Positions 38,733 to 49,450 of a stretch of 64,000 bases of DNA are shown one piece after another; the first letter of the stretch is position 1; each line of letters opens with the position of its first letter. The position numbers and the translations under genes are program-made. The notes under the pieces were generated by a model, which did not search any database, was not told where the DNA came from, and was given only the letters and a program-made list of their open reading frames with translations. Source of the stretch: Isosphaeraceae bacterium (GTDB taxonomy: Bacteria; Planctomycetota; Planctomycetia; Isosphaerales; Isosphaeraceae); the NCBI GenBank assembly GCA_025356435.1, contig JANXSY010000105.1, forward strand, positions 21,460-85,459, in the 5' to 3' direction.

Positions 38733-39311
38733 ATGAACGACTCCCTGCTCTTCTTCAAAAAATTCTTTCGGCACGGCACCAAGATCGCCAGCATCGCCCC
38801 GAGCAGCCCCTGGCTCTCGCGGGCGACGGTTCGGAACGTCGACTGGGCAAACGCCAAGGTCGTCGTCGAGCTTGGCGCCGGGACCGGGCCGATCACCAAG
38901 GTGATCGCCGAGAAGGTCAGGCCCGAGACGCGCGTGATCGTCCTCGAGCGCGACCCCGACTTCTGCGTGCTGCTCAAGGAACGTTACAGCCCGATCCCCA
39001 ATTTCGAAGTGATCGAGGGAGACGTGCGCGACCTCGCGACCATGCTCCGCGATCGCGGGATTAGCCAGGTCGATTACATCGTCTCTGGCCTGCCGATCCC
39101 TTCGTTCCCTAAAGACCTCCAACGCGACTTCTTCGCCGTGGTGCGAGACATTCTCGCGCCAACCGGAGAGTTCAGCCAGATCACAGAGCTGGCTCTGGTC
39201 TATAAAGGTCTCTACAAGAAATATTTTGACCAAGTGAAGTTTGTCTTCGAGCCCAGGAACTTCCCCCCGGCGGGGGCCTATCACTGCAAGGGCATCAAGG
39301 TTCCCGGTTGA
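38733..39311 (+). CDS. SAM-dependent methyltransferase, PmtA/phospholipid N-methyltransferase-like
   Basis: VVVELGAGTGPITKVIAEKVRPETRVIVLERDPDFCVLLKERY; YIVSGLPIPSFPKDLQ. Confidence 0.85.
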   Translation: MNDSLLFFKKFFRHGTKIASIAPSSPWLSRATVRNVDWANAKVVVELGAGTGPITKVIAEKVRPETRVIVLERDPDFCVLLKERYSPIPNFEVIEGDVRDLATMLRDRGISQVDYIVSGLPIPSFPKDLQRDFFAVVRDILAPTGEFSQITELALVYKGLYKKYFDQVKFVFEPRNFPPAGAYHCKGIKVPG

Positions 39312-39319
39312 GGCCCCCG

Positions 39320-40900
39320 ATGAGCCCTCTCTCACCCCTGACGCTCCTCGCAGGCACCTCCCCGATCCGTTCCGCGGTAAATGCGGGGTTTCACGCCTAC
39401 GCCCGCCGCCGAACGCGGTCGCTGGCTCAGGCTGATCCGGTTGAGGTTCAGCGACGAACTTTGCTTGATCTCCTCAAGCGGGCGACCGAGACCCGCTTCG
39501 GCCGAGATCATGGTTTCGCCTCAATTGCGACCGTCGAGCAGTTCCAGGCGGCCGTGCCGATTCGGACGTATGAAGACCTCTGGAACGCCTATCTCAAGGA
39601 TCATTATCCGACCTTCGATGACCTGACCTGGCCCGGCCGCATCCCCTATTTCGCTCTCACAAGCGGCACGACCCAGGGGGCGACGAAGTATATCCCGGTG
39701 ACTCGGGAGATGATCGCGTCGAATACCAAGGCCGGGAAGACGCTGGTCGCCTTCCACATGAAAGCGCGGCCGACATCTCGGCTCTTTCACGGCCGGCTCT
39801 TCTTCCTGGGAGGCTCGGCCGATCTCGAGCGCCCCGCCCCCGGCGTCCGGCAAGGAGACCTCTCCGGCATCGCCGCTGAGGAGTTGAATGGTCTGCTGCG
39901 GCCTTATACCTTTCCGCCGCTCGACGTCGCGCTTGAGTCCAATTGGGACAAGAAACTGGCCCTGCTCGCCGAGCGGAGTCTGAACGAACGGATCACGATG
40001 GTCGCGGGTGTGCCGAGCTGGCTGCTCGCGTTATTCCAGAGGCTGTTCGACTTGAGCGGCAAGTCGACCATCGCCGAGGTCTGGCCCGACCTCGAAGTCG
40101 TCTCGCACGGCGGCGTCAAGTTCGACCCGTATCGCCACGCCTTTGAAGAGGTGCTCGGTAGCAAGTCGATCCGCTTCCAGGAAACGTATCCTTGCTCCGA
40201 AGGCTTCATCGCCTTTGGAGACCCCGATACCGACCTTCTCCGGCTGCTCTTCGACCACGGCATCTTCTACGAGTTCATCCGGGCCGACGAGGTCGGCACC
40301 CCCAGCCCGACCCGATACTGGCTGGGGGACGTCCAAGTCGGCGTAAATTACGCGATTATCGTTTCGACATGTGCGGGTATGTGGTCGCACTTAATTGGAG
40401 ACACGGTCCGGTTCGAGTCGCTCTCGCCGCCGCTCCTCAGCTTCACAGGTCGGACGAAGTACACCCTCTCGGCGTTCGGCGAGCACCTCATCAGCGAGGA
40501 GGTCGAGGCGGCGATCGCGACGGCCTCTGAGGAGACCAACGCCTCGGTGCGTGACTGGCACGTTGGCCCGGTCTTTCAGGGACCGCTTGGCTATCACCGA
40601 TTCGTGATCGAGTTCCTCAAGCCGCCGAACGACATCGTCGTCTTCCGAGCGGCGCTCGATGCCGAGCTGATCCGCCGCAACGCCGACTATCAGGCCCACC
40701 GCGCCGAAGGAGTTGGGCTGCCGCTGCCCGCGATGGTCGTGCTCAAAAGCGGCGGCTTTGACACCTGGATGCGGGCCAAAGGCAAGCTCGGCGGCCAGCA
40801 CAAAGTCCCCCGGATGGACAACACCGGGACGCTCACCGCTGCGATGGTGTCACTACTCCGCGACTCGGGGCAGGTCGAACGAGAGATCACGCCGGGTTGA
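39320..40900 (+). CDS. GH3-family (auxin-responsive GH3-like) acyl-adenylating enzyme
   Basis: RTYEDLWNAYLKDHYPTFDDLTWPGRIPYFALTSGTTQGATKYIPVTREMI; TGRTKYTLSAFGEHLISEEVEAAI. Confidence 0.9.
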   Translation: MSPLSPLTLLAGTSPIRSAVNAGFHAYARRRTRSLAQADPVEVQRRTLLDLLKRATETRFGRDHGFASIATVEQFQAAVPIRTYEDLWNAYLKDHYPTFDDLTWPGRIPYFALTSGTTQGATKYIPVTREMIASNTKAGKTLVAFHMKARPTSRLFHGRLFFLGGSADLERPAPGVRQGDLSGIAAEELNGLLRPYTFPPLDVALESNWDKKLALLAERSLNERITMVAGVPSWLLALFQRLFDLSGKSTIAEVWPDLEVVSHGGVKFDPYRHAFEEVLGSKSIRFQETYPCSEGFIAFGDPDTDLLRLLFDHGIFYEFIRADEVGTPSPTRYWLGDVQVGVNYAIIVSTCAGMWSHLIGDTVRFESLSPPLLSFTGRTKYTLSAFGEHLISEEVEAAIATASEETNASVRDWHVGPVFQGPLGYHRFVIEFLKPPNDIVVFRAALDAELIRRNADYQAHRAEGVGLPLPAMVVLKSGGFDTWMRAKGKLGGQHKVPRMDNTGTLTAAMVSLLRDSGQVEREITPG

Positions 40901-40940
40901 CGGCCATTGGTTGAGTGGTTCTATTCAAGAATAACGTTTC

Positions 40941-42869
40941 ATGGATTCAGATCTCCGAAAATGGTCGCGTGTCGACACCGGATTGATGTTGGGCATTGGT
41001 GTCGTGGCGTTAGGCCTTCGCGTTCTGTGTGCTTGGGAATATTCGAGCCACTCGATCGGTCGGATGCTTTGGGTCGACGAAGGGGCTTATTGGACGCGGG
41101 CGATGGATGTCCGAGCCGGTCATCTGATGCCAGGTCGGCCCTTCTATCAAGATCCGCTATTCCCTTACGCACTGGCACTTCTTATGAAGATCGTCGGGCC
41201 CGGGATCGCGGCGCTCCGGATTAGCCTGGCTTGCCTTGGTGCGCTCACGCCGATGATCGTCTATTACGCGGGTCGACGCGGCTTGGGGAGGGCAGAGGGG
41301 CTGCTCGCGGGGCTGGCATTGGCGGTTTATGGTCCGCTAGTCTTCACCGACGGGCTGCTTGAGAAGGAGGGGCTTGGCGCTCTCGTCGCGGCGCTCGCCC
41401 TCGCGGCGGTATCCCGTTCGGTCGAACCGGGGCGTGGGCTCAACCCGACATGGCTCGCGGTGGGAGGGTGGTGGTGCGGGCTGCTCTCCACCCTGCGAGC
41501 CAACGCGATGGTGCTCGGCCTGATCGGCCCGGCGTGGGCGGCAATGGTCGGCCCCAAGCCCCGTCGGCTCCGACGCCGAATCCTCTCGGCCCTCGCCTTC
41601 TGCGCGGGCTTTCTCGTGGTGATCTCGCCGGTGGCGATGACGAACGCGCTCGTTGGGCGACCTCCCGAATTCCTGCTTACTACATGGCAATCGGGAGCGA
41701 ACTTCTATATAGGCAACGGCCCGGGCGCGACAGGAACTTACTGGGCCCCGGACTTTGTCGAGGCCAACCCCGCGCGTGAGGCCGACGACTTCGCCGACGA
41801 GGCCCGGCGGCGTTCGGGCCGACCGCTCACGCCCGGCGAGGTCTCTCGGTTCTGGTTCCGCGAAGGTCTCCGCCGCTGGCGAGACGCGCCGATCGCTTCG
41901 ATGGGGCTGCTAGTCCACAAGGTAAGACTGGTGCTCAACGATTTTGAGATCCCCGATAACCAGGACATTGCCTTCGTGAAGGCAGTCGCCGCGCCTCACA
42001 TTGGGTGGGGATTTCTTAGCTTCGGGTGGCTCTCACCTTGGGCGGCCCTCGGCTTGGCCTCGCGGAATCGGACGCCGTTCTGGTGGTTTCTTGTCATAAC
42101 GACCATCGCGGGCCTTGCGACGACGGCTACTTTCTTCGTGGTCGCGCGATATCGAATTCCTTGGACCCCTGGGCTAGCCCTCCTCGCCTCCGCGGGGGCC
42201 GTCGACTGCGCACGGATGCTTCGCAGAGGGCGAGGGTGGACGATCGCGGGTCGTGCCCTTCTGCTCGCCCTGCCAGCGGGCTTCCTGGCGTGGCATCCCG
42301 TTCCCGACCCGTCCCCCGATCGGTGGGGTCACGCGGAGATCGTGCTGGGGATGGCAGAACTAGGGGAAGGGAACCTCGACGCCGCGATCGACGCCCTCGA
42401 CGATGCGCGTGCCTTCGGAGCAGGGGCGGCCAATCGAGTGGGGGAGATCACGCGATCGGGGCCCGTGCATGATCGGCTGGCATCGGAGGTCGGCTCGCGA
42501 CTCCGGATGAAATTTGGAGACCAATTTGACACCCGGCTCGACCATGCCCGGTGGCTACGTCAGATCCCCGAAGGTCGTGCCGAGAGCCGCCGGCTCATCG
42601 ACCGAGCCCTGGCCGAGGACGACGACGACAGGAGGGCTCGCCGCGAGTCGGGGGCGTGGTGGCTGGGAGAGACGGACAATCCCGATTGGCGACGTCGGGC
42701 ATCGGCCGACCTCGCCCGCTCCGCCGCCTCGCCCGGACCGGACCTCTCCGGCTCGATCCTCCTGGCGATCGTGACTCATGATCGTCGCGTTATATCACAC
42801 TTCGGCCGCGAGATCCAAAAGCGTTATCGAATAAGAATGCGTGCCGCAGAGTTTATTCTGAAGCATTGA
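40941..42869 (+). CDS. GT-C/PMT-like membrane glycosyltransferase
   Basis: 642-aa polytopic protein; WVDEGAYWTRAMDVRAG, FYQDPLFPYALALLMKIVG. Confidence 0.7.
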   Translation: MDSDLRKWSRVDTGLMLGIGVVALGLRVLCAWEYSSHSIGRMLWVDEGAYWTRAMDVRAGHLMPGRPFYQDPLFPYALALLMKIVGPGIAALRISLACLGALTPMIVYYAGRRGLGRAEGLLAGLALAVYGPLVFTDGLLEKEGLGALVAALALAAVSRSVEPGRGLNPTWLAVGGWWCGLLSTLRANAMVLGLIGPAWAAMVGPKPRRLRRRILSALAFCAGFLVVISPVAMTNALVGRPPEFLLTTWQSGANFYIGNGPGATGTYWAPDFVEANPAREADDFADEARRRSGRPLTPGEVSRFWFREGLRRWRDAPIASMGLLVHKVRLVLNDFEIPDNQDIAFVKAVAAPHIGWGFLSFGWLSPWAALGLASRNRTPFWWFLVITTIAGLATTATFFVVARYRIPWTPGLALLASAGAVDCARMLRRGRGWTIAGRALLLALPAGFLAWHPVPDPSPDRWGHAEIVLGMAELGEGNLDAAIDALDDARAFGAGAANRVGEITRSGPVHDRLASEVGSRLRMKFGDQFDTRLDHARWLRQIPEGRAESRRLIDRALAEDDDDRRARRESGAWWLGETDNPDWRRRASADLARSAASPGPDLSGSILLAIVTHDRRVISHFGREIQKRYRIRMRAAEFILKH

Positions 42870-43055
42870 AGCTTGACGAAATATTTTCCGCCTACTTGAA
42901 ACCTTTACAGTTAGGGATAAGAATAATTTTTGCAAATTTTCGACGCGATGATGTGTCCCACCAATCTTCTCGTCCGTGATCTCATGCTCTCTTAGACACA
43001 CTTCATTGTTGAGGTGCGTATGCGCATCGATACCTTCTGCCAACTTCCAGGAGTT

Positions 43056-44018
43056 ATGATGAAACGTCGAGGTTTTACGTTAATCGAGTTGCTCGTCGTG
43101 ATCGCGATCATCGCGGTCCTAATCGCCCTCCTCTTGCCCGCCGTGCAGGCCGCGCGGGAGGCAGCCCGTAGGTCGCAGTGCGTCAATAATCTCAAGCAAG
43201 TCGGGCTCGCGATGTTCAACTATCACGACGTCCAGGGGACGTTCCCGGCAGGGCGGCCCGGCAACGCCTACAACCTTGTCGGCGGCGATTACAACGCGAT
43301 GAGCGGTTTCGTCTCGATGCTCGCGGGTCTTGAACAGACTAACCTGTACAACGCATGGAATTTCAGCGTGGTCTTCGGCGCTACCACGGCAGGTGCCGCG
43401 CCCTACACGCAGACCGCAGCCCCGCTGCTGAACACAACCGTCGCGGGGACCAAGATCTCCGTCTTCCTCTGTCCGAGCGACGTCTCCGGTCCTCTGATTG
43501 ACCTAAGCGGTACGGGTCGGAATGACATTCCTAAGGTTCCCGGGCTGGCGATGGGTAGCTATGCGATGTGTGCCGGTTCGGTCGGCCCTCCGAACAATCA
43601 GGCGAACAAGAACGCGAATACGGGTATGTTCCACTATAACGTCAATGGTCCGGTCGGTGTCCGGAACATCCTCGACGGCACGAGCAACACGCTCGCCGTT
43701 GGCGAGACGGTCTTCAATGACGGCGTGTTCCCCGTTGGTACCAACAACGCACAAAACGGCTTCTTCAACGCTTGGTCGGTCAACCTGCGGTGGTCCTCTA
43801 CGTTCCGCACGACCGTCAACCCCCCGAATACGTTCCCCCAGAGAGGTCTCACCGACGGCGTAACCAACGGAGCGTTCGGCAGCAGCCATTCGGGCGGGGT
43901 CAACTTCCTCTTCGCCGACGGCTCGGTACGCTTCCTCAAGAATTCGGTCAGCCTGCCTGTCTATCAGGCCCTTTCGACAATCGCTAACGGTGAGGTTATC
44001 AGCAGTGATTCCTACTGA
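43056..44018 (+). CDS. DUF1559 prepilin-like protein
   Basis: [49 protein letters not shown]-terminal [19 protein letters not shown]. Confidence 0.95.
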   Translation: MMKRRGFTLIELLVVIAIIAVLIALLLPAVQAAREAARRSQCVNNLKQVGLAMFNYHDVQGTFPAGRPGNAYNLVGGDYNAMSGFVSMLAGLEQTNLYNAWNFSVVFGATTAGAAPYTQTAAPLLNTTVAGTKISVFLCPSDVSGPLIDLSGTGRNDIPKVPGLAMGSYAMCAGSVGPPNNQANKNANTGMFHYNVNGPVGVRNILDGTSNTLAVGETVFNDGVFPVGTNNAQNGFFNAWSVNLRWSSTFRTTVNPPNTFPQRGLTDGVTNGAFGSSHSGGVNFLFADGSVRFLKNSVSLPVYQALSTIANGEVISSDSY

Positions 44019-44502
44019 TTGCGAGGCTTACGCTCGGGATCATCGCTCCGAAACCGGGCGCTTCCCGAAAAGTCGCGTGCGGCACGGCGTGGTGGCTTGC
44101 ACGATGGCTCTCGTTGCATCAATACTCTTTGATGTGTCGGGATGCGGCGGTGACGACCCCGAGGCCGCCTTGGTTATGAAGGCCGGTGGGACCGTTAATT
44201 ATAAGGGTCAACCGCTTGAACAGGGGACGATTCAGTTCATCCCCGATAAAGGCCGTCCGGCCGCGGGTACGATCGCGAACGGTAAGTTCACGCTGACGAC
44301 ATACAAAGAGGGCGACGGTGCCATCCCCGGGAAACACGGCATCTCGATCGTCTCTACAAAAGTGGCTGCCGCGAAGAAGAAGGGGGGCGAGCCCGAGACG
44401 ACCTCGCTCATCCCAGCCAAACTGGCGTCGGCGGGAACTTCCGGGCTCATCATCGAGATTCCCAAGGCGGGAGATCCGAATATCGAAATCAACCTCAATT
44501 AG
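43990..44502 (+). CDS. Putative lipoprotein, DUF1559-partner type
   Basis: Lipobox-like FDVSGCGG, then [52 protein letters not shown]; exact start uncertain. Confidence 0.75.
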   Translation: MRLSAVIPTDCEAYARDHRSETGRFPKSRVRHGVVACTMALVASILFDVSGCGGDDPEAALVMKAGGTVNYKGQPLEQGTIQFIPDKGRPAAGTIANGKFTLTTYKEGDGAIPGKHGISIVSTKVAAAKKKGGEPETTSLIPAKLASAGTSGLIIEIPKAGDPNIEINLN

Positions 44503-44596
44503 TCTGTCGAACGAATCGGGATTGGCTTCCAAATCGTCGTTATCGTCCTCATCAAGACGGGGGCGAAGTAGACTTCGGACGTCGATCCCGCGTTCG

Positions 44597-44848
44597 TCAC
44601 GCCGCCTTCTTGCTCGCGATCAGTGCGGCGATCTGGCCGACCGAGTCGAGATGCTCGACGCCGGCCTCGTGGGCCTCGACGAGGACGCCGAAACGGTCTT
44701 CGAGAAAGACGACGAGCTTGAGAGTCGCGATCGAGTCGAGCACCCCGCCCGTGATGAGCGGGGTCGAATTGGTCAACTCGGACGGATCTTCACCGGGCAG
44801 GAAGTTGGTGAGGATATAGTCCGAGACCACTCGGCGGATCTCTTCCAT
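44597..44848 (-). CDS. Acyl carrier protein
   Basis: MEEIRRVVSDYILTNFLPGEDPSELTNSTPLITGGVLDSIATLKLVVFLEDRFGV with the DS phosphopantetheine site. Confidence 0.85.
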   Translation of the reverse strand: MEEIRRVVSDYILTNFLPGEDPSELTNSTPLITGGVLDSIATLKLVVFLEDRFGVLVEAHEAGVEHLDSVGQIAALIASKKAA

Positions 44849-45100
44849 CGCGAAATCTCCCTGTTGCGACGTCGGATCGACCTCGCCCTCAGAACTCGCA
44901 GGGCGCAAGGGCCGATTAAGACGGGGTTTTATCCAGAATCGGCCGATCGGTCAATCGGAACCGATTTATTCAAGAAACGCGGGCGATCGTGCCGATTTCG
45001 TAAGCTGATCCGCTCGGGCTCACGGTTGAGCTTGGGTATTGCGCCGCCAGGGCCGGCCCGGGTTCGCCTGGCCGCGTCGACCCGAAGAGGGTGAAGGCCG

Positions 45101-45826
45101 ATGATTGCACGGACGCTTGCCGCACGACGACTTTGCGCCTTGGCGGGCCTCCTTCCATTGGTGGCTGGGTGCCAGATCGCCGGAAACCATTCCGCCAAGC
45201 ATGTCCCTCAATATGGGATCATCGATCCTCACCAGCCCAAAGAGCTGGAGATGGTGTCGATGCCCCCGTATGTCGTCGAGCCACCCGACGAGCTCGAACT
45301 CGCCGTGAAGCCCGCGATCTCCGACTTCTCGCTCACGACCGTCGTCGTCCAGTCGGATGGCAACATCGACCTCGGGTATCCTGGTGACGTTTACGTCGCT
45401 GGCCTGACCCTCGCGCAGATCGAGCAGAAGCTGGCCCAGCATCTCGAAGCCTACTCCGCCGCGCACGGCGGTAACCCCCGGCAGAGGCTCGACGTGTCGG
45501 TCCGGCTCGTGAACGGCTCGCAGAGCAAGAACTATTACGTCCTGGGGACCGTTTCCAACCAAGGAAAGTTCCCGATCACGGGCAACGAGACCGTCCTCGA
45601 CGGCATACTCGCCGCCGGTCTCCGGTCGAACAGTCTGCCCGAGAGGGCATATCTCGTCCGTCCTCGCCCGGCCGGGGCGGGAGATCAGATCTTCAAGATC
45701 GACTGGATCGGGATCAAGGAACGGGGCGACACCCTCACCAACTATCAACTTTTCCCCGGCGACCGCATCGTCGTACCGGGCGGCAAGCCCCCCAGCTTGC
45801 TCGGCTCGCTGCTCGGCGGAGGCTGA
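45101..45826 (+). CDS. Polysaccharide biosynthesis/export (Wza-like) lipoprotein
   Basis: LPLVAGCQIAG lipobox; PPYVVEPPDELELAV; VVQSDGNIDLGYPGDVYVAGLTLAQIEQKL; LFPGDRIVVP. Confidence 0.85.
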   Translation: MIARTLAARRLCALAGLLPLVAGCQIAGNHSAKHVPQYGIIDPHQPKELEMVSMPPYVVEPPDELELAVKPAISDFSLTTVVVQSDGNIDLGYPGDVYVAGLTLAQIEQKLAQHLEAYSAAHGGNPRQRLDVSVRLVNGSQSKNYYVLGTVSNQGKFPITGNETVLDGILAAGLRSNSLPERAYLVRPRPAGAGDQIFKIDWIGIKERGDTLTNYQLFPGDRIVVPGGKPPSLLGSLLGGG

Positions 45827-45831
45827 GCGGT

Positions 45832-46242
45832 TTAGACGTCTTCGCCGCAAGCCTTGCGGGCGTCGCGCTCAAACCAATTGTCGAGATAATAGTGTCGTCG
45901 AAGAGCCCAGGCCCAGCCGCTCGCCGCGAGATAGGCCGGGATGAAGAACGGTCCCCACCGCTCCACCTGACGGACGTGGACCTGTTCGTGGTCTCGGCAT
46001 GAGTCGAGACAGTGTAAGTCGCGACCGATGATGACGTGGCCGAGCGTCATCGCCTGGGCCCGGACCGTGCGCGATTCGAGGAATCGGCGGGCGAATCCGC
46101 CGTGAAATTCGAGCGCCCCTCGCCTCGATTGGACTTTTCCGCCGGTCACAAGTGTGAGCCCACCCGCGAGCAGCCCGACCATCGTCGTCGGAAACGCCCA
46201 GGCGTAGAGGATGGGTCGGGAGAGTCTCCTCGCGAGATTCAT
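45832..46242 (-). CDS. Small membrane zincin-like protein
   Basis: DHEQVHVRQVERWGPFFIPAYLAAS with HExxH, downstream NWFERDA as possible third ligand. Confidence 0.6.
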   Translation of the reverse strand: MNLARRLSRPILYAWAFPTTMVGLLAGGLTLVTGGKVQSRRGALEFHGGFARRFLESRTVRAQAMTLGHVIIGRDLHCLDSCRDHEQVHVRQVERWGPFFIPAYLAASGWAWALRRHYYLDNWFERDARKACGEDV

Positions 46243-46388
46243 GGGGTGTCCTGCCGGGAATCGTTGGTCGCATGCCTCATCGGCAGTCTGGTCTCGGGGC
46301 GGAGACGGCGTCAAGTTCCCTTCTCGGCCCGGCCCGACCCCGCTAGAGTGGCCGGGCCGACGCAACGGGGGAAATGGAGCACGCCGCA

Positions 46389-47534
46389 ATGGACTTCTCG
46401 CTCTCCGAGAGCCAGCAACAATGGCACGACCGGGCGGTCGCGTTCGCGAAAGACGAGTTGCAAGACGATCTCCTCGGCCGCGACGAGCGCCGCGAGTTCT
46501 GGCGGGAAGGCTGGGAGCGATGTGCCCGGTTTGGTATCCAAGGGCTGCCGATCGCGACAGAATTCGGCGGGAGGGGCCAGGGACTGCCGGAGACGATCGC
46601 CGCGATGGAAGGTCTCGGCTACGGCTGCCCGGATAACGGCCTGATCTTCGCCATCAACGCCTGCCTCTGGACGAACGCCCTGCCGATCGCGAAATACGGC
46701 ACCGAGGAGCAGAAACGCCGGTTCCTGCCCGGCCTGTGCGACGGCTCGCTCGTCGGCGCGAACGGGGCGAGTGAGGTCGAGGCCGGATCGGACATCTTCA
46801 GCATGAAGACGACCGCCGCGCGGGTCGACGGCGGCTGGATGTTGAACGGCCGGAAGACCTGGATCACGAGCGGGCCGGTAGCCGACTTGTTCGTCTGCTA
46901 CGCCTCGACCGCCCCCGAGAACGGCATCCTCGGGATCACCGCGTTCATCGTCCCCCGCGAGACGCCGGGCTTCCGGCTCGTTCGCGAGATCCCCAAGATG
47001 GGAGTCCGTACCGTCCCGATGGGGGAGGTTGCGTTCGAGGATTGCCGAGTCCCGTCCGACGCCTTGCTCGGCCGCGAGGGCAGGGGGGCCGAGGTGTTCA
47101 ACGCCTCGATGGAGTGGGAACGGGGCGCGATCCTTGCGAGCACCCTCGGGGCGATGCGTCGGCAGCTCGAACGCTGCGTCGAGCACGCTCGGACGCGGAA
47201 CCAGTTCGGTCAGGCAATCGGCAAGTTCCAGGCGGTCTCGCACCGGATTGTCGAGATGGCGGTCCGGCTCGAAACATGCCGGCCGATGGTCTACCGGATC
47301 GGCTGGCTCAAGTCGCTTGGCCGAGACGCGACGACCGAGTCGTCGATTGCCAAGCTGCACGTCTCGCGCTGTGCCGTCGACAACAGCCTGGACGCGATCC
47401 AGATCTTCGGCGCGGCGGGCTACGTCGCCGAGACCGGGATCGAGCGGGAACTACGCGACAGCGTCGGCTCGCTGATTTACTCGGGGACGAACGACATCCA
47501 GAAGAACCTTATCGCTCGCAGCCTGGGGCTCTGA
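46389..47534 (+). CDS. Acyl-CoA dehydrogenase family protein
   Basis: GANGASEVEAGSDIFSMKTTA; RKTWITSGPVADLFV; RNQFGQAIGKFQAVSHRIVEM; QIFGAAGY; YSGTNDIQKNLIARSLGL. Confidence 0.93.
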   Translation: MDFSLSESQQQWHDRAVAFAKDELQDDLLGRDERREFWREGWERCARFGIQGLPIATEFGGRGQGLPETIAAMEGLGYGCPDNGLIFAINACLWTNALPIAKYGTEEQKRRFLPGLCDGSLVGANGASEVEAGSDIFSMKTTAARVDGGWMLNGRKTWITSGPVADLFVCYASTAPENGILGITAFIVPRETPGFRLVREIPKMGVRTVPMGEVAFEDCRVPSDALLGREGRGAEVFNASMEWERGAILASTLGAMRRQLERCVEHARTRNQFGQAIGKFQAVSHRIVEMAVRLETCRPMVYRIGWLKSLGRDATTESSIAKLHVSRCAVDNSLDAIQIFGAAGYVAETGIERELRDSVGSLIYSGTNDIQKNLIARSLGL

Positions 47535-47763
47535 TCTGAGGGAAGGTAGGCCGTTGCGGAACCGGCTCCGCTCGGTTATCACAAGACGATCTTTCCGCGA
47601 TCAGTTCGATGCCTCTTCCGAAGGAACCTTGGACGACCCCATCTCAGCCTTCAAGGGCGAGGTGATGTCGGCCTGGCCGATCCCAAGAGGATAGGACTGT
47701 CTGCGGGACGCTTCCTGCCGGAACTTCCAACTACGTCAGCGGGTCGAGAGAGGTCGATTATTC

Positions 47764-49335
47764 ATGGCCAACGCGCATTTCAACGATAGGGCGACGCTCA
47801 CGGCGGGGCCGACTCGCGATGAAACACTCCTGTTCTGGGCCTGTTTCATATCGCTGATCGCGACGGCCTTCGGCTTCGTGATCAGGTCGCAAATCATGGA
47901 GTCGGGAGACTGGGCCAGGGAGTTCAACCTCGACAATACCCAGGTTGCCCGGATCTTGGGTGCGGGGCTGTGGCCGTTCGCGATTAGCATCGTCGTCTTC
48001 AGCCTGATTATTGACTGGATCGGTTATGGCAAGGCGATAGCTTTCGCCTTCGTCTGTCACATCACGTCGGCGATCCTCACCGTCACGGCGAAGACCGCTG
48101 ACACGCTCTACTGGGCGACGCTAATCGGCGCACTCGGGAATGGCACGGTCGAAGCCGTCATCAACCCGGTCATCGCCACGGTCTTCTCGAAGGAGAAGAC
48201 GAAATGGCTGAATCGGCTCCACGCCGGTTGGCCGGGGGGCCTCGTGCTGGGCGGTGTTCTCGCCCTTGCGATGGGTAACATGCCGTGGCGTGCCAAAATC
48301 GGGTTGCTCTTCCTGCCGGTCATCGCCTACGGGATCATGATGCTCGGGCGGAAATTCCCGATTAATGAGCGTGTCGCGGCAGGCGTCTCGTACAAGCCGA
48401 TGCTCCAGGAAGTCGGTATCGTCGGCGCGGCGATCGCCGTTGGGATGATCGTCCGCGAACTGGGCAATACCTTCCAGTGGGAATCCTGGATCCAACTCAC
48501 GATCGCCTCAGTCCTCGTCCTCGGCTATGGCGCATACGTCCGGACGATCGGCAAGCCGCTGTTCCTATTCCTGCTGGTCATCATGATCCCGCTCGCCACA
48601 ACCGAGTTGGGCACAGATTCCTGGATCGGCTCGCTCATGAGCCCTGAGATGGCCAAGATCGGCCTCAAGGGTGCCTGGGTCTTGATCTACACTTCGGCGA
48701 TCATGCTCGTCCTCCGGTTCTTCGCGGGACCGATCGCGCACAGGTTTTCGCCGCTCGGGCTTCTCGCCATCAGCGCCCTCCTCGCGGCGGGCGGGCTTCT
48801 CTTTCTCTCGGCGGCCACCGGCCTGACAATCCTCGCCGCCGCCACGCTTTACGGCGTCGGCAAGACGTTCTTCTGGCCGACGATGCTTGGAGTGGTCTCG
48901 GAACAGTTCCCGCGCGGCGGTGCGATGACGCTCAACACCATCGCGGGTGTCGGGATGCTCTCGGTCGGCGTGCTCGGCATGCCGTTCCTGGGTAATATCC
49001 AGGACACGAAGCTTGACAAAGACCTCGCGGCTACAAACCCCGCCATCTATGCCAAGGTGGCAGGCTCCGAGAAGACCAGCGTCTTCGGCACCTATAAGGC
49101 CGTCGACGCATCCAAGGTCGAAGGCCTCCCCGCCGAGGAGAAGAAGGTCGTCGAGGAGACGACGAATCTGGCCCGGAAGCAGGCGTTGACCACGGTCGCC
49201 CTACTGCCGTGTTTCATGTTCGCCTGCTATATCGGGCTGCTGCTCTACTTCAGGTCTCAAGGCGGCTACAAGCCTAAGGAATTGGTCAAGGATTACAGCT
49301 CCGAGCCCGAGTTGATTGGCTCCGGTACCCACTGA
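47764..49335 (+). CDS. MFS transporter
   Basis: 523-aa polytopic membrane protein with MFS-like organisation. Confidence 0.75.
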   Translation: MANAHFNDRATLTAGPTRDETLLFWACFISLIATAFGFVIRSQIMESGDWAREFNLDNTQVARILGAGLWPFAISIVVFSLIIDWIGYGKAIAFAFVCHITSAILTVTAKTADTLYWATLIGALGNGTVEAVINPVIATVFSKEKTKWLNRLHAGWPGGLVLGGVLALAMGNMPWRAKIGLLFLPVIAYGIMMLGRKFPINERVAAGVSYKPMLQEVGIVGAAIAVGMIVRELGNTFQWESWIQLTIASVLVLGYGAYVRTIGKPLFLFLLVIMIPLATTELGTDSWIGSLMSPEMAKIGLKGAWVLIYTSAIMLVLRFFAGPIAHRFSPLGLLAISALLAAGGLLFLSAATGLTILAAATLYGVGKTFFWPTMLGVVSEQFPRGGAMTLNTIAGVGMLSVGVLGMPFLGNIQDTKLDKDLAATNPAIYAKVAGSEKTSVFGTYKAVDASKVEGLPAEEKKVVEETTNLARKQALTTVALLPCFMFACYIGLLLYFRSQGGYKPKELVKDYSSEPELIGSGTH

Positions 49336-49367
49336 TTCGACGTGATTCCTTGGCTCCGCGGATCGAT

Positions 49368-49399
49368 CCGTCGCCCCCTCGAATCGAAGGGGGCGACGG
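49368..49399 (+). terminator. Terminator-like hairpin after MFS gene
   Basis: CCGTCGCCCCCT / AGGGGGCGACGG, 12-bp perfect stem, 8-nt loop; no strong U tract. Confidence 0.5.
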
Positions 49400-49450
49400 T
49401 CGGACCGCGGATTTTTACGCGCTTCATCGCGATGACGGGTTGATCTCGCC

